Assembly: GCA_965247915.1 (NCBI GenBank)
Contig: OZ252048.1
Span: forward strand, 3,100,001-3,164,000
Direction: 5' to 3'
DNA: 64,000 nucleotides
From: JAKZRT01 sp965247915
Lineage (GTDB): Bacteria > Pseudomonadota > Alphaproteobacteria > Rhodobacterales > Rhodobacteraceae
In this document: positions 26,239-36,510 of the stretch, piece by piece
Numbering within the stretch: the stretch's first letter is position 1
Layout of the letters: every line of letters begins with the position of its first letter
The notes under the pieces: model-generated
The model's database searches: none
What the model saw: only the letters and a program-made list of their open reading frames with translations
Told to the model about the DNA's origin: nothing
Position numbers and translations under genes: made by a program

Positions 26239-26616
26239 GTGACCAAGTTGAAACCCTTGATGGGGAACATCAGCAAAATGAATGGATCGCAGTTGCGCAA
26301 ATATGCCAAAGCTCTACGCGCCGCGCTGCAAGATCTTGCGCATCAGGATGACCTCGGCATTGACGGTCAGCGCACAGTTGAACTTGACCAAACATCGGTC
26401 GGTCGCCTCAGCCGCATGGACGCGATCCAGCAACAGGCGATGGCGCGCGCAACAGCCGCGCGCCGCAGCGCTGAAAAGGCGCACATTCGGGCGGCACTTG
26501 GCCGGATCGAAGATGGCGAATTCGGCTTCTGCGCCGACTGCGGCGACGATATTGCGCCTGCCCGCCTCGACCTCAATCCGGCGGTGGCGCTGTGCATGAG
26601 CTGCGCTAAGGGATAA
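26239..26616 (+). CDS. TraR/DksA-type C4 zinc-finger protein
   Basis: The 125-residue protein has a helical N-terminal part and a C-terminal zinc finger with Cys at about 98, 101, 119 and 122 (FCADCGDDIAPARLDLNPAVALCMSCAKG). DksA-family proteins bind the RNA polymerase secondary channel and modulate stringent-response transcription. This is a shorter relative that lacks the canonical coiled-coil tip DxxDxA. The GTG start at 26239 has AGGGA about seven bases upstream. The gene is divergent from cysE with 47 bases between starts. Confidence 0.85.
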   Translation: MTKLKPLMGNISKMNGSQLRKYAKALRAALQDLAHQDDLGIDGQRTVELDQTSVGRLSRMDAIQQQAMARATAARRSAEKAHIRAALGRIEDGEFGFCADCGDDIAPARLDLNPAVALCMSCAKG

Positions 26617-26623
26617 AGGCGTA

Positions 26624-27331
26624 TTAACCGGGCAGTGTCATCCGAAACACATGCGCCACCAGCGTGACATCCCCAGCACCGCCAAAGTTACCGCCGGATG
26701 GCGTGAGCTCAAGCGGCGTTGCGGCGTAATAGGCCAGCGGGCTGCTTGTCAGACCGTCCGCATAGGACCCGGCAGCAAGCCCAAGACCCGACCCGTAACG
26801 GTCGGTTGATCCAGAGACACCCAGCTCCCACGACGCAGCCGCCCCCGATATAGTCGTGGTGACTCGACCGGTCACGCCGAAAACAAGACAATTGGCAGGG
26901 ATGAAGGCCGCTGTTGTCGAACTCGATCCCGCAGAAACCGAATGGGAAATCTCGATCGCTTCAAAGCGCGAAACAGCCCCGGATTGTGACGCCGCGACTG
27001 CACCAGTCACCCAGTCGCTGCCATCGTGCATGGGCGGGCTCGCCTCGTCGGCAATCCAGGCGCGCCACCCGGACAGCGGCGCGACGTAAACCCACCCGCC
27101 GTTCGAAAAAATGGCAAGCTCGCCCTCGTGCCCGATCCACGCGCTCTGCGCCCCGGTCGGAACCGCAAACGTATCGCCGTCAATCGCCGCCGGTGGCACC
27201 GTGACCGAGCGGCTCAAAAGCCGCAGCTGCGCCAGCCCGTCCAGGCGAACCAGCGCCTCGTTGACGGTGATATGTTTCTGCGCCTGCGCCGCTGCCAGAA
27301 GCGGCAGGCCAAAGTTCGCGGTGTTAGCCAT
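26624..27331 (-). CDS. DUF2793 protein, GTA tail-fibre-like
   Basis: The 235-residue product begins MANTANFGLPLLAAAQAQKHITVNEALVRLDGLAQL, the hallmark of DUF2793 proteins. It then gives beta-rich Ser/Gly/Thr repeats ending in VFRMTLPG. In R. capsulatus a DUF2793 protein is part of the GTA fibre/baseplate set. Here it follows g15 directly (31 bases downstream). The start at 27331 fits the family N-terminus. It appears intact, although g15 upstream is broken, so transcription may now depend on readthrough of the IS element. Confidence 0.8.
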   Translation of the reverse strand: MANTANFGLPLLAAAQAQKHITVNEALVRLDGLAQLRLLSRSVTVPPAAIDGDTFAVPTGAQSAWIGHEGELAIFSNGGWVYVAPLSGWRAWIADEASPPMHDGSDWVTGAVAASQSGAVSRFEAIEISHSVSAGSSSTTAAFIPANCLVFGVTGRVTTTISGAAASWELGVSGSTDRYGSGLGLAAGSYADGLTSSPLAYYAATPLELTPSGGNFGGAGDVTLVAHVFRMTLPG

Positions 27332-29267
27332 TGAATGTGATCCTTCTGAAAAGCCCCGGTCCCTAGGCATCCGATTGCTGGGCGACCTCGATGTCATAAG
27401 GCGCTGCCGCGCCATCGGTTGTCTGATCGCTGACCGAATTGGTCCATTGCGACCCGCTCAGCGTTTCTTCGCGCAAGACCGAGCTGTTCTGAATGACCCG
27501 CAGAAGATAGCTCTCTGAGGTCTCACCAAGCGGAACCTCGACCGACTGCCAGTTATCGCCGTCGATGCGCGTGCGCCGCACCCAGGTGACCGCCACATCT
27601 CCGGACCCTTGCGCCGCGGCCTTCAGATGCGCTGGCGCATAGGGCCTCAGCCCGATCCCATCAAAGGCCTCGACGCTTTGGGTGTACGAGGCATCGTCAT
27701 AGCCCCGGTTGCCTGGCCCGATCCGATAAGTCCGCTCAAGGCCGCGCGCCGAAGCGGGAAGGTCGATCTGTCCCACGGCCCCGCCCAGAATGACCACAAA
27801 ACTTCCAGGCGGCCATGATGCCGGTATTACACCGTCGGTCCCGGCCTGCCCGCGCAGGCGGTTCGACAGCTCCCATGTCTGGGACCCGACCAGCACCGCA
27901 TTGGTGAATTGAAACACTTCCCAATTGCCCACGGTGCCATCGCCGATTGCCGCCAAACCGGCCCCGTTCAGTACGTCCGCGAGCGCGGTAGAGGCCAGGT
28001 CACCGCCTTCGATCTGGACCTGCAACGCCGCCCCCCGGTCAACAATATCCGGTGCCGCGACCGGCAGCGCGTTTAAGGTCGTCCCGACAATTGCGTGGCT
28101 TTCGACGAGCGTATTGAGGGAAAAACCATCGCCCGACGCCGAAGAAAACACCGCTGCCGAACCCGGCCAGGGTGTGGCGGAGACCGCGATGTGCGGCGCG
28201 TGCTCAACTTCGTCGCCCTTCAGCAACGGCAGATCGAGGAACTGTGCAAATACCGGCAACGCCGGAACATGCGGCGCTACAAACACTGGGTCCTCCGTCT
28301 CAACCGACGGCACAAAAACGCTGCGCTCAACTCGCACCGCTTCTACCTGGGTCAACCCGGCGGTCTCGGTGCGGTCAATTCTGTACCGCGCCGTGCCGCC
28401 GCCGTCCGGCAGCGAGACAACATCCCCCGCCCCCAGATCGCCCAGAGATGGCGGCAGCGATATCCGCAACCCGTCCCGCGCCACACGCGATTCGGCCAGC
28501 CAGCGCTCGATGATCCCCCGCGCCTCGGACTTTGTCAGCACCAGCGGCAATTCGGATTGATCGACGGCGGTCGCACTCTCGTCCGGGAAAATCACCTCGG
28601 CCGCGCGTACCGAAAAGTCGCCCTCGGCTTCGGTAAAGTTCAGCCGAATGCGCCCGGCCACCTCTGCCTCGGGCGCCCTTACGCGCTCAACATCGCCCTT
28701 CTGTTCGGCACTGATGGCCAGAGTATCAGGGTCAAGAGCCTTGTCCAAAATCCCGGTCCGGCTTCGGAAAATCAGGCTTCCGTCGCGCTCGATCGCATCA
28801 AATGCGTAAGCCAGCATCAGCGGTTGCAGCACCGCCCGTGCGGTCCCGCCCTGGGTAACGGCGTAGCCCCGCACAGTGCCATAAAGCCGGCTCACATCGA
28901 AATCGGCAACACCCGCATCCTCGCAAACATGGGCGACCACACCCGCCAGCGACTGCGCCCCGATCCGGCCCGAAATCCAATGCCCGCTCGCGTAGTTCTC
29001 GCCGTCGCTCCACAGCGCCGTATCATTGGGAAACCGCGGAAAAGGTCGCGTGTCCCTGGCCCAGACATGCGCCTTGGACATATCAATCATTGGCCCGCCA
29101 TAGATCGTCGATGTGGGGTTATTGGTGCCGTCACCCCAGAACGAGGTCACAGCGCGCAGGTATTCAGCCTGAATCAGATCGTCCCGCCGCCCGGTCGAAA
29201 ACTTTGGCAGACTGCTTTCCGACGACTTCGGGTCGAGAAACCTGTTGGGCTCGATGGTCCCCTTATC

Positions 29268-30500
29268 TGTATTAGTTCCGATTTGATCTGACACCGCCCC
29301 CAATCTTTTAGATTGAATTGGGGGCGGTGCATCTCTTGAAAGAGACTGCGGTTATCCGTTTTGATGGTGGTGCAAACCAAACCACAAAACGAGGAAACCA
29401 CGATGTTGAATACTACAGACAAGATCATCAAACACAAAGTCGGCTTGCTGAACCTGGCCGACGAATTGGGTAATGTGTCCAAAGCCTGTCAGGTCATGGG
29501 CATGTCGCGGGATACATTCTATCGCTATAAATCAGCCGTCGATGATGGCGGCGTTGAAGCTCTTTTTGAACGCACCCGGCGCAAGCCCAATCTGGCCAAC
29601 CGGGTGGACGAGGCGACCGAACAGGCGGTCATAAAATCGGCCACGGACTTCCCGGCCTACGGTCAGGCCCGCACCTCCAATGAGCTGCGCAAGCTGGGGG
29701 TCTTCGTCTCGCCCTCCGGCGTGCGATCCATCTGGTTGCGGCATGATCTGGCGAACTTCAAAACCCGCCTGAAGGCGCTGGAAGCCAAGGTGGCAGAGGA
29801 AGGTGGCATTCTTACCGAAGCTCAGGTTCAGGCCCTTGAGAAGAAGAAGCTGGACGATGAAGCCTGTGGCGAGATTGAGACCGCGCACCCTGGCTATCTG
29901 GGCTCTCAGGACACGTTCTATGTTGGCACTCTCAAGGGTGTCGGGCGGGTCTATCAGCAGACCTATGTGGACACCTATTGCAAGGTGGCACATGCCAAGC
30001 TCTACACCACCAAAACGCCGATAACTGCGGCTGATCTGCTCAACGATCGGGTGCTGCCTTTCCATGAGGAACACGACCTTCCGGTGCTGCGCATTCTGAC
30101 CGACCGCGGAACCGAATACTGCGGCCGGGTCGACAAACACGACTACCAGCTCTTCCTGGCAATCAACGACATTGACCACACCAAGACCAAGGTTAAATCG
30201 CCCCAAACCAACGGGATTTGCGAACGCTTCCACAAAACAATCCTGCAGGAGTTTTATCAGATCACATTCCGCAAGAAGCTCTACGAAACTGTCGAAGCCT
30301 TGCAGGCCGATCTGGATCAATGGATCGACTTCTACAACACCGAACGAACTCATCAGGGCAAAATGTGTTGCGGTCGCACCCCAATTGAGACCATGATCGA
30401 GGGCAAGAAGATTTGGAAGGAAAAGTTCGTGAACTGAATGTGACCTGACAAATGCCGCCTGAAAAACGCGTAACTGTCAGATCAAGTCTGAACCACTACA
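29268..30500 (+). mobile_element. IS481-family insertion sequence (1,233 bp) with 6-bp target duplication
   Basis: The ends are imperfect inverted repeats of about 26 bp, one beginning TGTATTAGTTCCGATTTGAT (29268 on the plus strand) and the other TGTAGTGGTTCAGACTTGAT (read on the minus strand from 30500). Both continue as CTGACA. The flanks repeat CTTATC (29262-29267 and 30501-30506). One transposase gene fills the element. Both ends and the duplication are intact, so the insertion is recent. Confidence 0.93.
29403..30437 (+). CDS. IS481-family transposase
   Basis: The 344-residue DDE transposase has an N-terminal helix-turn-helix (ADELGNVSKACQVMGMSRDTFYRYK). The rve catalytic core follows, with Asp in YVDTYCKVA, Asp in LTDRGTEYCG and Glu in GICERFHKTILQEF. 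The ATG at 29403 is preferred over 29361 because GAGGA lies about seven bases upstream and the family starts with ML/MN-type residues before the HTH. It is intact and transcribed against the GTA genes. Confidence 0.93.
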   Translation: MLNTTDKIIKHKVGLLNLADELGNVSKACQVMGMSRDTFYRYKSAVDDGGVEALFERTRRKPNLANRVDEATEQAVIKSATDFPAYGQARTSNELRKLGVFVSPSGVRSIWLRHDLANFKTRLKALEAKVAEEGGILTEAQVQALEKKKLDDEACGEIETAHPGYLGSQDTFYVGTLKGVGRVYQQTYVDTYCKVAHAKLYTTKTPITAADLLNDRVLPFHEEHDLPVLRILTDRGTEYCGRVDKHDYQLFLAINDIDHTKTKVKSPQTNGICERFHKTILQEFYQITFRKKLYETVEALQADLDQWIDFYNTERTHQGKMCCGRTPIETMIEGKKIWKEKFVN

Positions 30501-32483
30501 CTTATCAACCGCCGCACAGCCAAACTCGGTGAACCAGATCGGCTTTGACCCGGGCACCCACTGCGTCGTATTGATGTCCTTGACTCCACCCGGACGGTCG
30601 AAATGCTGGTTCCCCCACCATCCGGGCAGGTCCTTGGCGCGAAAAACCCAATCCTCGCCATGCGCACCATCAACAATCGGCGCGCGGATCTGCGCGGCTT
30701 CTTCCTCGGGCGATCCGAAGTACCAATCGTAATCCTTGCCGCCGAGGATGTTGCTCTGCAAGTAGCCCAGGTCATAGATCGACCCCCAGCCCGCGTCGGC
30801 GTGGTCGTCGCCATCGCGCCAGTCGCTCAGCGCAGAATAATTGTCGATGCCGACAAAATCGACGTTGGCATCGGCCCACAGCGGGTCGAGGTGAAACAGC
30901 ACGTCCCCCGACCCATCCTGCGGGTGGTATCCGAAATATTCCGACCAGTCGGCAGCATACGATATCTTGGTGCTGGCCCCCAAAACGCTACGCACATCCG
31001 CCGCCAGCGCGATCAGCTTGGCTACCGTGGGAAAACTGGTCGCACTATCCCTGATCTGCGTCAGACCGCGCATCTCGGACCCGATGCAAAAGGCGTCAAC
31101 ACCGCCCGCCGCCGCGCACAGATGGGCGTAATGCAGGATAAACCGCCGATACGACCACTCAGCCGGACCGGTGTAAGTCACGACAGTCCCGTTTATCGAG
31201 AAGTCCGAGACCACACACGTTCCAAAAAACTGATCGACCTCCGAGGCGGCTGCGGCGGTCTGATCGGGCGACCCGGCCTGACCCGGTGCCAGCGACGTGG
31301 TGATGCGTCCGCGCCAGGGAAACTCCGGTTGCCCCAATCCGCCAGTCCAAGGGTCGGGCAATCCGTTGCCGACCATTTGCTCCATCAAAATAAACGGATA
31401 GAACATAACGTGGTGCCCGGCGGTCTTCATGTGCTGGATGGCTTCAACGACCGGCGCATCCGCCGGCGTGCCACCGTATACGGGCCGTCCATCGATCTGC
31501 GGCAACACCTCAGCCGCACCCCGCGCAACCCCGCTCACCACCCAGGGCATTTCCACCCCGTCATTCGCGGTTTGCTCGACTTTGGGCTTCAGCTCACACG
31601 CCGACGCCCGCAGATCATCGCCAAACCACGACACCACCAGCGACGCCGCCCGAGCAACCGGCATTTCTTCGCCAAGCGCTTTGATCGAGGTTTCAAAGTC
31701 GCTTTTGCCCGAGGGCGAATTCACATTCGCGGTGCGAACCGCCCCCAGTCCCAGATCGAAATGCACCGGCGTCGTGGCCAGCGCGTATTCGCCGGTCCCG
31801 GGCACCAGCGCGACGCCCTGGATCGCGTCGGCAATGTCCTTCGGCGCATCAACCGCCACCGGCCGCGCCGGTCGTACCACCTCAAAGCTCAGCTGCGGCA
31901 CCCGGTTGCCGAACTGGCCCAATGCCAGGTCCTCGATCACAACATAAGCCACGCCGCGATAGCTGGGCGCATTGCCCGCGCCTTCGACCGCCTCGATCTT
32001 CGGTTCGGGAAGCTGGTCCTCTGACCCGGAATAAATCCTGATATTGATGTCTTTTTTGGCAATCTCGCGCCCATCCGCCCAAATTCGGCCAACCCGCGTG
32101 ATCTCACCATTGAAAAGCGACAGCGCCAGACTGACCGAATAGCTGAATTCGGTGACGCGGGTCCCGCCACCGCCTTTACCGCCCGACGACGATGTATCGG
32201 ACAACTCCAGAAACCGGCTGGCCCAAATCACCTGTCCGGCGATCCGCGCCCGCCCGTAAACCTCGCTCAGCGGTACCCCCTCGCTGGCCGACGACACCCG
32301 GAACCGTTCAACGCGCCCGTGCTCGACCGGGGCCGACCCCCCGAGCAGCCGCTCGTCTATCATCCGCCCCAGCGTGGCTCCGGCCGCCCGGCCCAATACG
32401 GCGCTTGACAGGCCAAGAACCGACCCGCCAACGCTCGACCCCACGGCGGTGCCGAGCGCTGAAAGAACAATCGTCGCCATGTC

Positions 32484-32927
32484 TCAGGTCCTTTCAGGAA
32501 AAGCAAACCGCGCCACGATACGGCGCGCCCAGGGGGCCGTCAGCGCGCTTTCAAGAACCCCGTGACCCGAATATGCGTGAATGAATGTTGGCCGCGCGCC
32601 AATTGCCGCGCTCAGCCCAAGGTGTTTGGCCACCGATCCGTCGCGCATTCGAAACAGCAGCACCTGACCGGCACCCGCTTGGCTAACATCCTGCGGCTCA
32701 AGATGCCGAACCGCCGCCCGCCACAACAACTCTTCACCGCGCGCCTCGGACCAGTCCGGCGTATAGGCCGGAATGATCTCGGGCTCGGCCCCGTAAATCG
32801 CGCGCCAGACGCCGCGCAACAGTCCCAGGCAATCTGCGCCATAGCCCTTGGACGAGGTCTGATGCCGGTACGGTGTTCCGATCCGGGCGCGCGCCTCTAC
32901 AACCATCGCCTCTGCGACCGCGCTCAT
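32484..32927 (-). CDS. GTA g14: NlpC/P60-type cell-wall peptidase
   Basis: The 147-residue protein has the NlpC/P60 catalytic Cys in GYGADCLGLLRGVW (Cys at about 33) and a downstream His in SVAKHLGLSAAI. RcGTA g14 is a tail-associated murein peptidase that helps DNA cross the recipient cell wall. It overlaps g13 by four bases (ATGA) and ends four bases before g15. Confidence 0.92.
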   Translation of the reverse strand: MSAVAEAMVVEARARIGTPYRHQTSSKGYGADCLGLLRGVWRAIYGAEPEIIPAYTPDWSEARGEELLWRAAVRHLEPQDVSQAGAGQVLLFRMRDGSVAKHLGLSAAIGARPTFIHAYSGHGVLESALTAPWARRIVARFAFPERT

Positions 32928-33811
32928 TGCATCAGGCTCCCGCCATCATTGTCGTTGCCCCGGCGCGGGTAGGCCATCAGCCAGTCTTCGCCAGGGATAT
33001 GTGGAAAGCCCCTGAAATTTAGGAAATTGGAGAACTTGATCTTGCAGGTCTCGTCCCGCTTGTCGCATCCAGCCTGCAGTCGAACCCTGTCGCCTTGCGC
33101 CACATCCGCTCGGATCGCCTCCCAAAGCTCGACTTTGCGCGCGCTCACCGATGTCGCGTCAGATTTGATCAGCCCGACCAACCCCTTGGCCGCGCCGTCC
33201 AAAACTTCAAACCGCCCGCGCTCGAACCACGCCCCGGCAAATTGCGGCATGATCGCAAAGGAAAAACTGCGATTGTCCCTAACCTCCAGGACCGGCGCGT
33301 CGGAAAAAAATCCCGGATCGGTCAGATCAAAACCACAGGCAACGTCCCCCAGAACCGCAGCGCAAGGCTTTTGAAAAACCCGCCCCCCCGGCACATTCAA
33401 CGCTTCGGTCAACCCGCGCAACTCGGCCCGAAACTCGGCACCCGCCTGAGTGATCTCTCCGACCGTCCCCTGGAATATCAGCGTCCGGTCATCGGGCACG
33501 GCCCAATTGACCAGCCAGGCCTTGACCGCCGCACCGTCATACCGGCCTGCCCGGATGTCCGCCTCGGATATTGCCCCGTCGCTCAACGCGCCGAGCGCTT
33601 CGCCATTATCGACCGAAAGCCCAGTCGATTGCGCCAAAGCCTGGGCCGTCAACCCGCTCTGCGCCTTGAACGTCAGCCCGTCAAAGGCAAGGTCCCGGTC
33701 GTGATCGGTAAATCCCAGCCGCACACCATCGCGCCGCACAATCTCCCAAGCGCGCGAAACATTTGTGTTGCCCCTTTCCAAATGCACTTTCAGATTGGCA
33801 TTGAACCCCAT
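32924..33811 (-). CDS. GTA g13: DUF2163 baseplate hub-type protein
   Basis: The 295-residue protein has the DUF2163 N-terminal part (REDGVRLGFTDHDRDLAFDG-like) and the conserved C-terminal Cys-containing block (CAAVLGDVACGFDL; CDKRDETCKIKFSNFLNFRGFPHIPGED). The four cysteines match the Fe-S or zinc-type cluster proposed for this hub protein in RcGTA structures. The start shares one base with the g12 stop (TGATG). Confidence 0.92.
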   Translation of the reverse strand: MGFNANLKVHLERGNTNVSRAWEIVRRDGVRLGFTDHDRDLAFDGLTFKAQSGLTAQALAQSTGLSVDNGEALGALSDGAISEADIRAGRYDGAAVKAWLVNWAVPDDRTLIFQGTVGEITQAGAEFRAELRGLTEALNVPGGRVFQKPCAAVLGDVACGFDLTDPGFFSDAPVLEVRDNRSFSFAIMPQFAGAWFERGRFEVLDGAAKGLVGLIKSDATSVSARKVELWEAIRADVAQGDRVRLQAGCDKRDETCKIKFSNFLNFRGFPHIPGEDWLMAYPRRGNDNDGGSLMQ

Positions 33812-34443
33812 CAGACCCGCACCTCAAGAACCGGTATCGACGGCACATCACCGGCCTGAAAGCTGGCGACCGAGACCTGAATGCGGTTGGTGTCAAACCG
33901 CACCGGAACGTCAAACTCGTAGCCAGCCGTGATCAGGGCACCCTGCCCCGGCGGATCGGTAAACGCGATCTCGCCCTTAGTTGCGTCCAGAGAAAAATGA
34001 ATGGTCTCCGACTGCGGATCGCCCGCCACCGCAACCTTCACCGTTCCGCTTACCGGCTTGGCAACCGGGCGCAGGTACGTCTCGGCGCCCGAGCGATAGC
34101 TTTTGTTCAGCGCGAAAACCGACGTCGCCCCGTCACCGGTCCCGATCACCTGATCCTCAGGCCCCGGTGCCGCCGACGACCGGCACGATTTGTAATCCGC
34201 CCAGTCCTTCCAGCGAAACCCGAAAAGCTGCCCCTGCCGCGCCTCGAAAAACTCGATCAGCATCTCGATGTCATCGAGCGACCGCATCCCCAACCCGGCG
34301 TCATAGCGCCGGCGCGAATGCTTCCACGGCGTGTTGCGCTCCTCAAAGCCATTGGCCAGCGTCACAATCTCGGTCCGCCGTTCCGGCCCGCCAACCGAAC
34401 CAAAACTCAACGAGGCCGGAAATCTGATCTCGTGGAAACTCAT
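33811..34443 (-). CDS. GTA g12: DUF2460 distal tail protein
   Basis: The 210-residue protein begins MSFHEIRFPASLSFGSVGGPERRTEIVTLANGFEERN. It contains WKHSRRRYDAGLGMRSLDDIEMLIEFFEAR, the DUF2460 signature. In RcGTA this is the distal-tail (Dit-like) protein connecting the tube to the baseplate. A GGGGAG lies upstream of the ATG. Confidence 0.92.
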   Translation of the reverse strand: MSFHEIRFPASLSFGSVGGPERRTEIVTLANGFEERNTPWKHSRRRYDAGLGMRSLDDIEMLIEFFEARQGQLFGFRWKDWADYKSCRSSAAPGPEDQVIGTGDGATSVFALNKSYRSGAETYLRPVAKPVSGTVKVAVAGDPQSETIHFSLDATKGEIAFTDPPGQGALITAGYEFDVPVRFDTNRIQVSVASFQAGDVPSIPVLEVRV

Positions 34444-34455
34444 CGCGCCTCTCCC

Positions 34456-35121
34456 CTAACGATTGCGCCCGGCGCGGCCCAAAACCCGCGAAACCTGTGC
34501 CGCGATCTGACTTTGCGACCGCCGGAACCCCTCGACATCGGGCGTGGAAATGTTGATCACGACATTGACTGGCCGCGCAGTACCGCCATCGGATTTGACC
34601 CCAAGCCGACCATCCGCGCCGCGCGCCAGCGGCAATATCGCTTCCGGTCCGGCCTCGCCCATCAGCCCCAAGCCGCCGCGCATGCCAAAAGTTGTAGAGC
34701 CTCTGACGATCCCACCATTTGCAAAAGGCACCACGCGGCCCTGCGAAAAACTCCCGCCGCGCGCAAATGGCAGCGCGCCCTGGATAAACCCCTCAATACC
34801 GCCCGCCAAAATGCCGCCAACCTGCTTAGTCACCGGCGACACCGCAGCGTCATAGGCCGCCCGCGCCATCGACCCGGCCAGCCCCCGCAGCACCTGCGAC
34901 AGGCTTTCCCCGTCAAACGCCAGCCCTTCCAGCGCCCGCTTCAATCCCCGGTCGATCCCGCGCGACAAGATTGTCACCTCACGGCCCGTGGACATCAGCG
35001 TCGATCGCATCGCCTTCAGCTCGCCATTGAACGCATCAACAATCTGCCCCGCCCCGCCCAGCGTTTCTTCCATCGCCTCGATCTTCAGATCGAGCGCGTC
35101 GATCCCATCCGCATCGGTCAT
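34456..35121 (-). CDS. GTA g11: short tail tape-measure protein
   Basis: The 221-residue protein has an N-terminal coiled coil (IDALDLKIEAMEETLGGAGQIVDAFNGELKAM). A Gly/Ala-rich membrane-seeking middle follows (VTKQVGGILAGGIEGFIQGALPFARGG), then FANGGIV...GEAGPEAILPL, a motif typical of tape-measure C-termini. The short length agrees with the short tail of GTA particles. It starts two bases after the g10.1 stop. Confidence 0.9.
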   Translation of the reverse strand: MTDADGIDALDLKIEAMEETLGGAGQIVDAFNGELKAMRSTLMSTGREVTILSRGIDRGLKRALEGLAFDGESLSQVLRGLAGSMARAAYDAAVSPVTKQVGGILAGGIEGFIQGALPFARGGSFSQGRVVPFANGGIVRGSTTFGMRGGLGLMGEAGPEAILPLARGADGRLGVKSDGGTARPVNVVINISTPDVEGFRRSQSQIAAQVSRVLGRAGRNR

Positions 35122-35123
35122 TG

Positions 35124-35315
35124 TCAGTCACTCCGTTCGTCGGGAAAGGCCGCAGCCAGCGCTTCCAGCCCATGCCGCGTCAACGGCGCATTGGCGACAT
35201 CGATCCCAAGCATCAGCATGAATTCGGCAGGCGTCAGCGCCCAAAAGAGGTCCGGTTGCAGACGGTAACGCCCGATCCCGGCCCGCATCAGCGCGGGCCA
35301 GTCGATCAGGCTCAC
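35124..35315 (-). CDS. GTA g10.1: tail assembly chaperone-like small protein
   Basis: The 63-residue protein (VSLIDWPALMRAGIGRYRLQPDLFWALTPAEFMLMLG...) matches the short DUF2376/phage tail assembly chaperone of GTA clusters. The GTG at 35315 forms a GTGA overlap with the g10 stop and fixes the start. A longer open frame upstream to 35456 is low-complexity shadow of g10. Confidence 0.85.
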   Translation of the reverse strand: MSLIDWPALMRAGIGRYRLQPDLFWALTPAEFMLMLGIDVANAPLTRHGLEALAAAFPDERSD

Positions 35316-35659
35316 GCGCGCGCCGCGCGCGCCGCATCGGCATGGCCCGGTACAACCGCGAAAGCGCGCACCAACAGCTGTCCGGCCAAACGTGCCGCCT
35401 CTATCGGGCCGCCCTCGATCTCGGTCGCCAACAGGTCCTCGGTCGTCCCCTGCCAACCACCGCCACGCAGCCCCGCCACAATCAGCGCCAGCACATCGCG
35501 GGTGCGAAAGGCCCCGGTCTCGAACCGCTCGACCAGATCAACGAACGACCCTTCCTCCAGCCTGTTCTCAAGTTCGGCCAAAGCCCCAAGCGTCAGTCTC
35601 ATAACACGCGGCTGGCCATCTAGGACAATCGCGACCTCGCCTCGATACCCGTTCACCAT
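35312..35659 (-). CDS. GTA g10: tail assembly protein (gene transfer agent gp10-like)
   Basis: The 115-residue protein (MVNGYRGEVAIVLDGQPRVMRLTLGALAELENRLEEGSFVDLVERF) has the GTA_gp10 signature LTLGALAELE...LVERF and an Ala-rich C-terminus. It probably acts as a chaperone for the tape measure, like gpG in siphophages. It starts two bases after g9 and overlaps g10.1. Confidence 0.9.
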   Translation of the reverse strand: MVNGYRGEVAIVLDGQPRVMRLTLGALAELENRLEEGSFVDLVERFETGAFRTRDVLALIVAGLRGGGWQGTTEDLLATEIEGGPIEAARLAGQLLVRAFAVVPGHADAARAARA

Positions 35660-35661
35660 GG

Positions 35662-36075
35662 TCAGATCGCCGTGAATGTCAGGGCACCCGCCGACTGCAG
35701 CGCCATCTCATAGGTCGCCTCGCCATCGTGCGACCCGGCGTATTCGATGGACGAGATCTGGAACGCCCCCTCGATAATCCCGAAATCCGGAATGACCACC
35801 TGAAAGTCCGGCGTCTCGCTGTCGAAAAAGATCTGCCGGGCACGCTCGTCGGTCGCGTCGTCGCGAAAAACACCCGCCCCCGAGATCGACGCCGATTTGA
35901 CGCCAGCACCCCCCAGTATTTCGCGCCAGCCGCTTTGGCTGGCCATCGATGTCACATCCACCGTCTCGGCGTTGAATGCTATGCGCGTGGCCCTCAGCCC
36001 CGCAATCGTTTGAAATGACCCGGCCCCAGTGAGGTCGAGCTTAATAAGCAGGTCTTTGCCGTTCTGGGCAGCCAT
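35662..36075 (-). CDS. GTA g9: major tail tube protein
   Basis: The 137-residue protein (MAAQNGKDLLIKLDLTGAGSFQTIAGLRATRIAFNAETVDVTSM) matches the TP901-1-type/GTA tail tube family. The conserved GWREIL loop and beta-barrel strands up to ESAGALTFTAI-like are present. GGAGG precedes the ATG. It appears intact. Confidence 0.92.
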   Translation of the reverse strand: MAAQNGKDLLIKLDLTGAGSFQTIAGLRATRIAFNAETVDVTSMASQSGWREILGGAGVKSASISGAGVFRDDATDERARQIFFDSETPDFQVVIPDFGIIEGAFQISSIEYAGSHDGEATYEMALQSAGALTFTAI

Positions 36076-36099
36076 GGCCTTGCCTCCAATGCAATGAAA

Positions 36100-36510
36100 T
36101 TAAGTGTCGTCCACGCGCGCGCGGAATTTCAGATCGATGCGGCGAATGTCGCCGCTGTCCACCCGCCGCGCGCGGGCATTAATGAAACCCAAGGCAACAA
36201 GCGTGCCCCGGCTCAGTACCAAGTTCGCGTCGATCAGCGCGTCTGAAACTGCCGCCGCTACCGACTTGACTTGCGAAAACCCGGCCGCCTCGCTGACGAC
36301 GCTCACGGTAAAATCGTGCCGCGCACCCGCGCCGGTCTTGTCCGACGCGTCGGTGACAAATTCGGGACCGAGGCTCACATAGGTCGTCGGCACCGCACCG
36401 CTCGGTGCCTCGTCGTAAATCACCGCTCCGACCAGCGACGTCAAAGTCGGGTCAGCCACAAGCGCCTGATAGACAGCCGCCTGCAGTGCCCCTGAGACAC
36501 CATAGCTCAT
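36100..36510 (-). CDS. GTA g8: DUF3168 tail terminator-type protein
   Basis: The 136-residue protein (MSYGVSGALQAAVYQALVADPTLTSLVGAVIYDEAPSG) is a DUF3168 member. In GTA and HK97-like systems it caps the tail tube and joins it to the head. It overlaps the end of g7 by four bases (ATGA). Confidence 0.92.
   Translation of the reverse strand: MSYGVSGALQAAVYQALVADPTLTSLVGAVIYDEAPSGAVPTTYVSLGPEFVTDASDKTGAGARHDFTVSVVSEAAGFSQVKSVAAAVSDALIDANLVLSRGTLVALGFINARARRVDSGDIRRIDLKFRARVDDT

Larger units (their letters stand above)
27363..32480 (-). pseudogene. GTA g15 (host specificity/megatron protein) split by IS481-family insertion
   Basis: Two halves of one gene lie at 30501-32480 (N-terminal part, from MATIVLSALGTAVGSSVGG to PIWFTEFGCAAVDK) and 27363-29261 (GTIEPNRFLDPKSSESSLPKFSTGRRDD to the C-terminus). 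Removing the element and one copy of its 6-bp target duplication joins AVDK to GTIEPN in frame. The joined gene is 3,879 bp, or 1,292 residues, the expected g15 size. In relatives this region reads continuously with a similar AVDKGTxxPNxFxDPKSSES. With the IS present, the N-terminal half ends after the IS-encoded residues CSGSDLI. The protein forms the tail tip with glycoside-hydrolase-like and phage_tail_3 domains. Confidence 0.93.
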
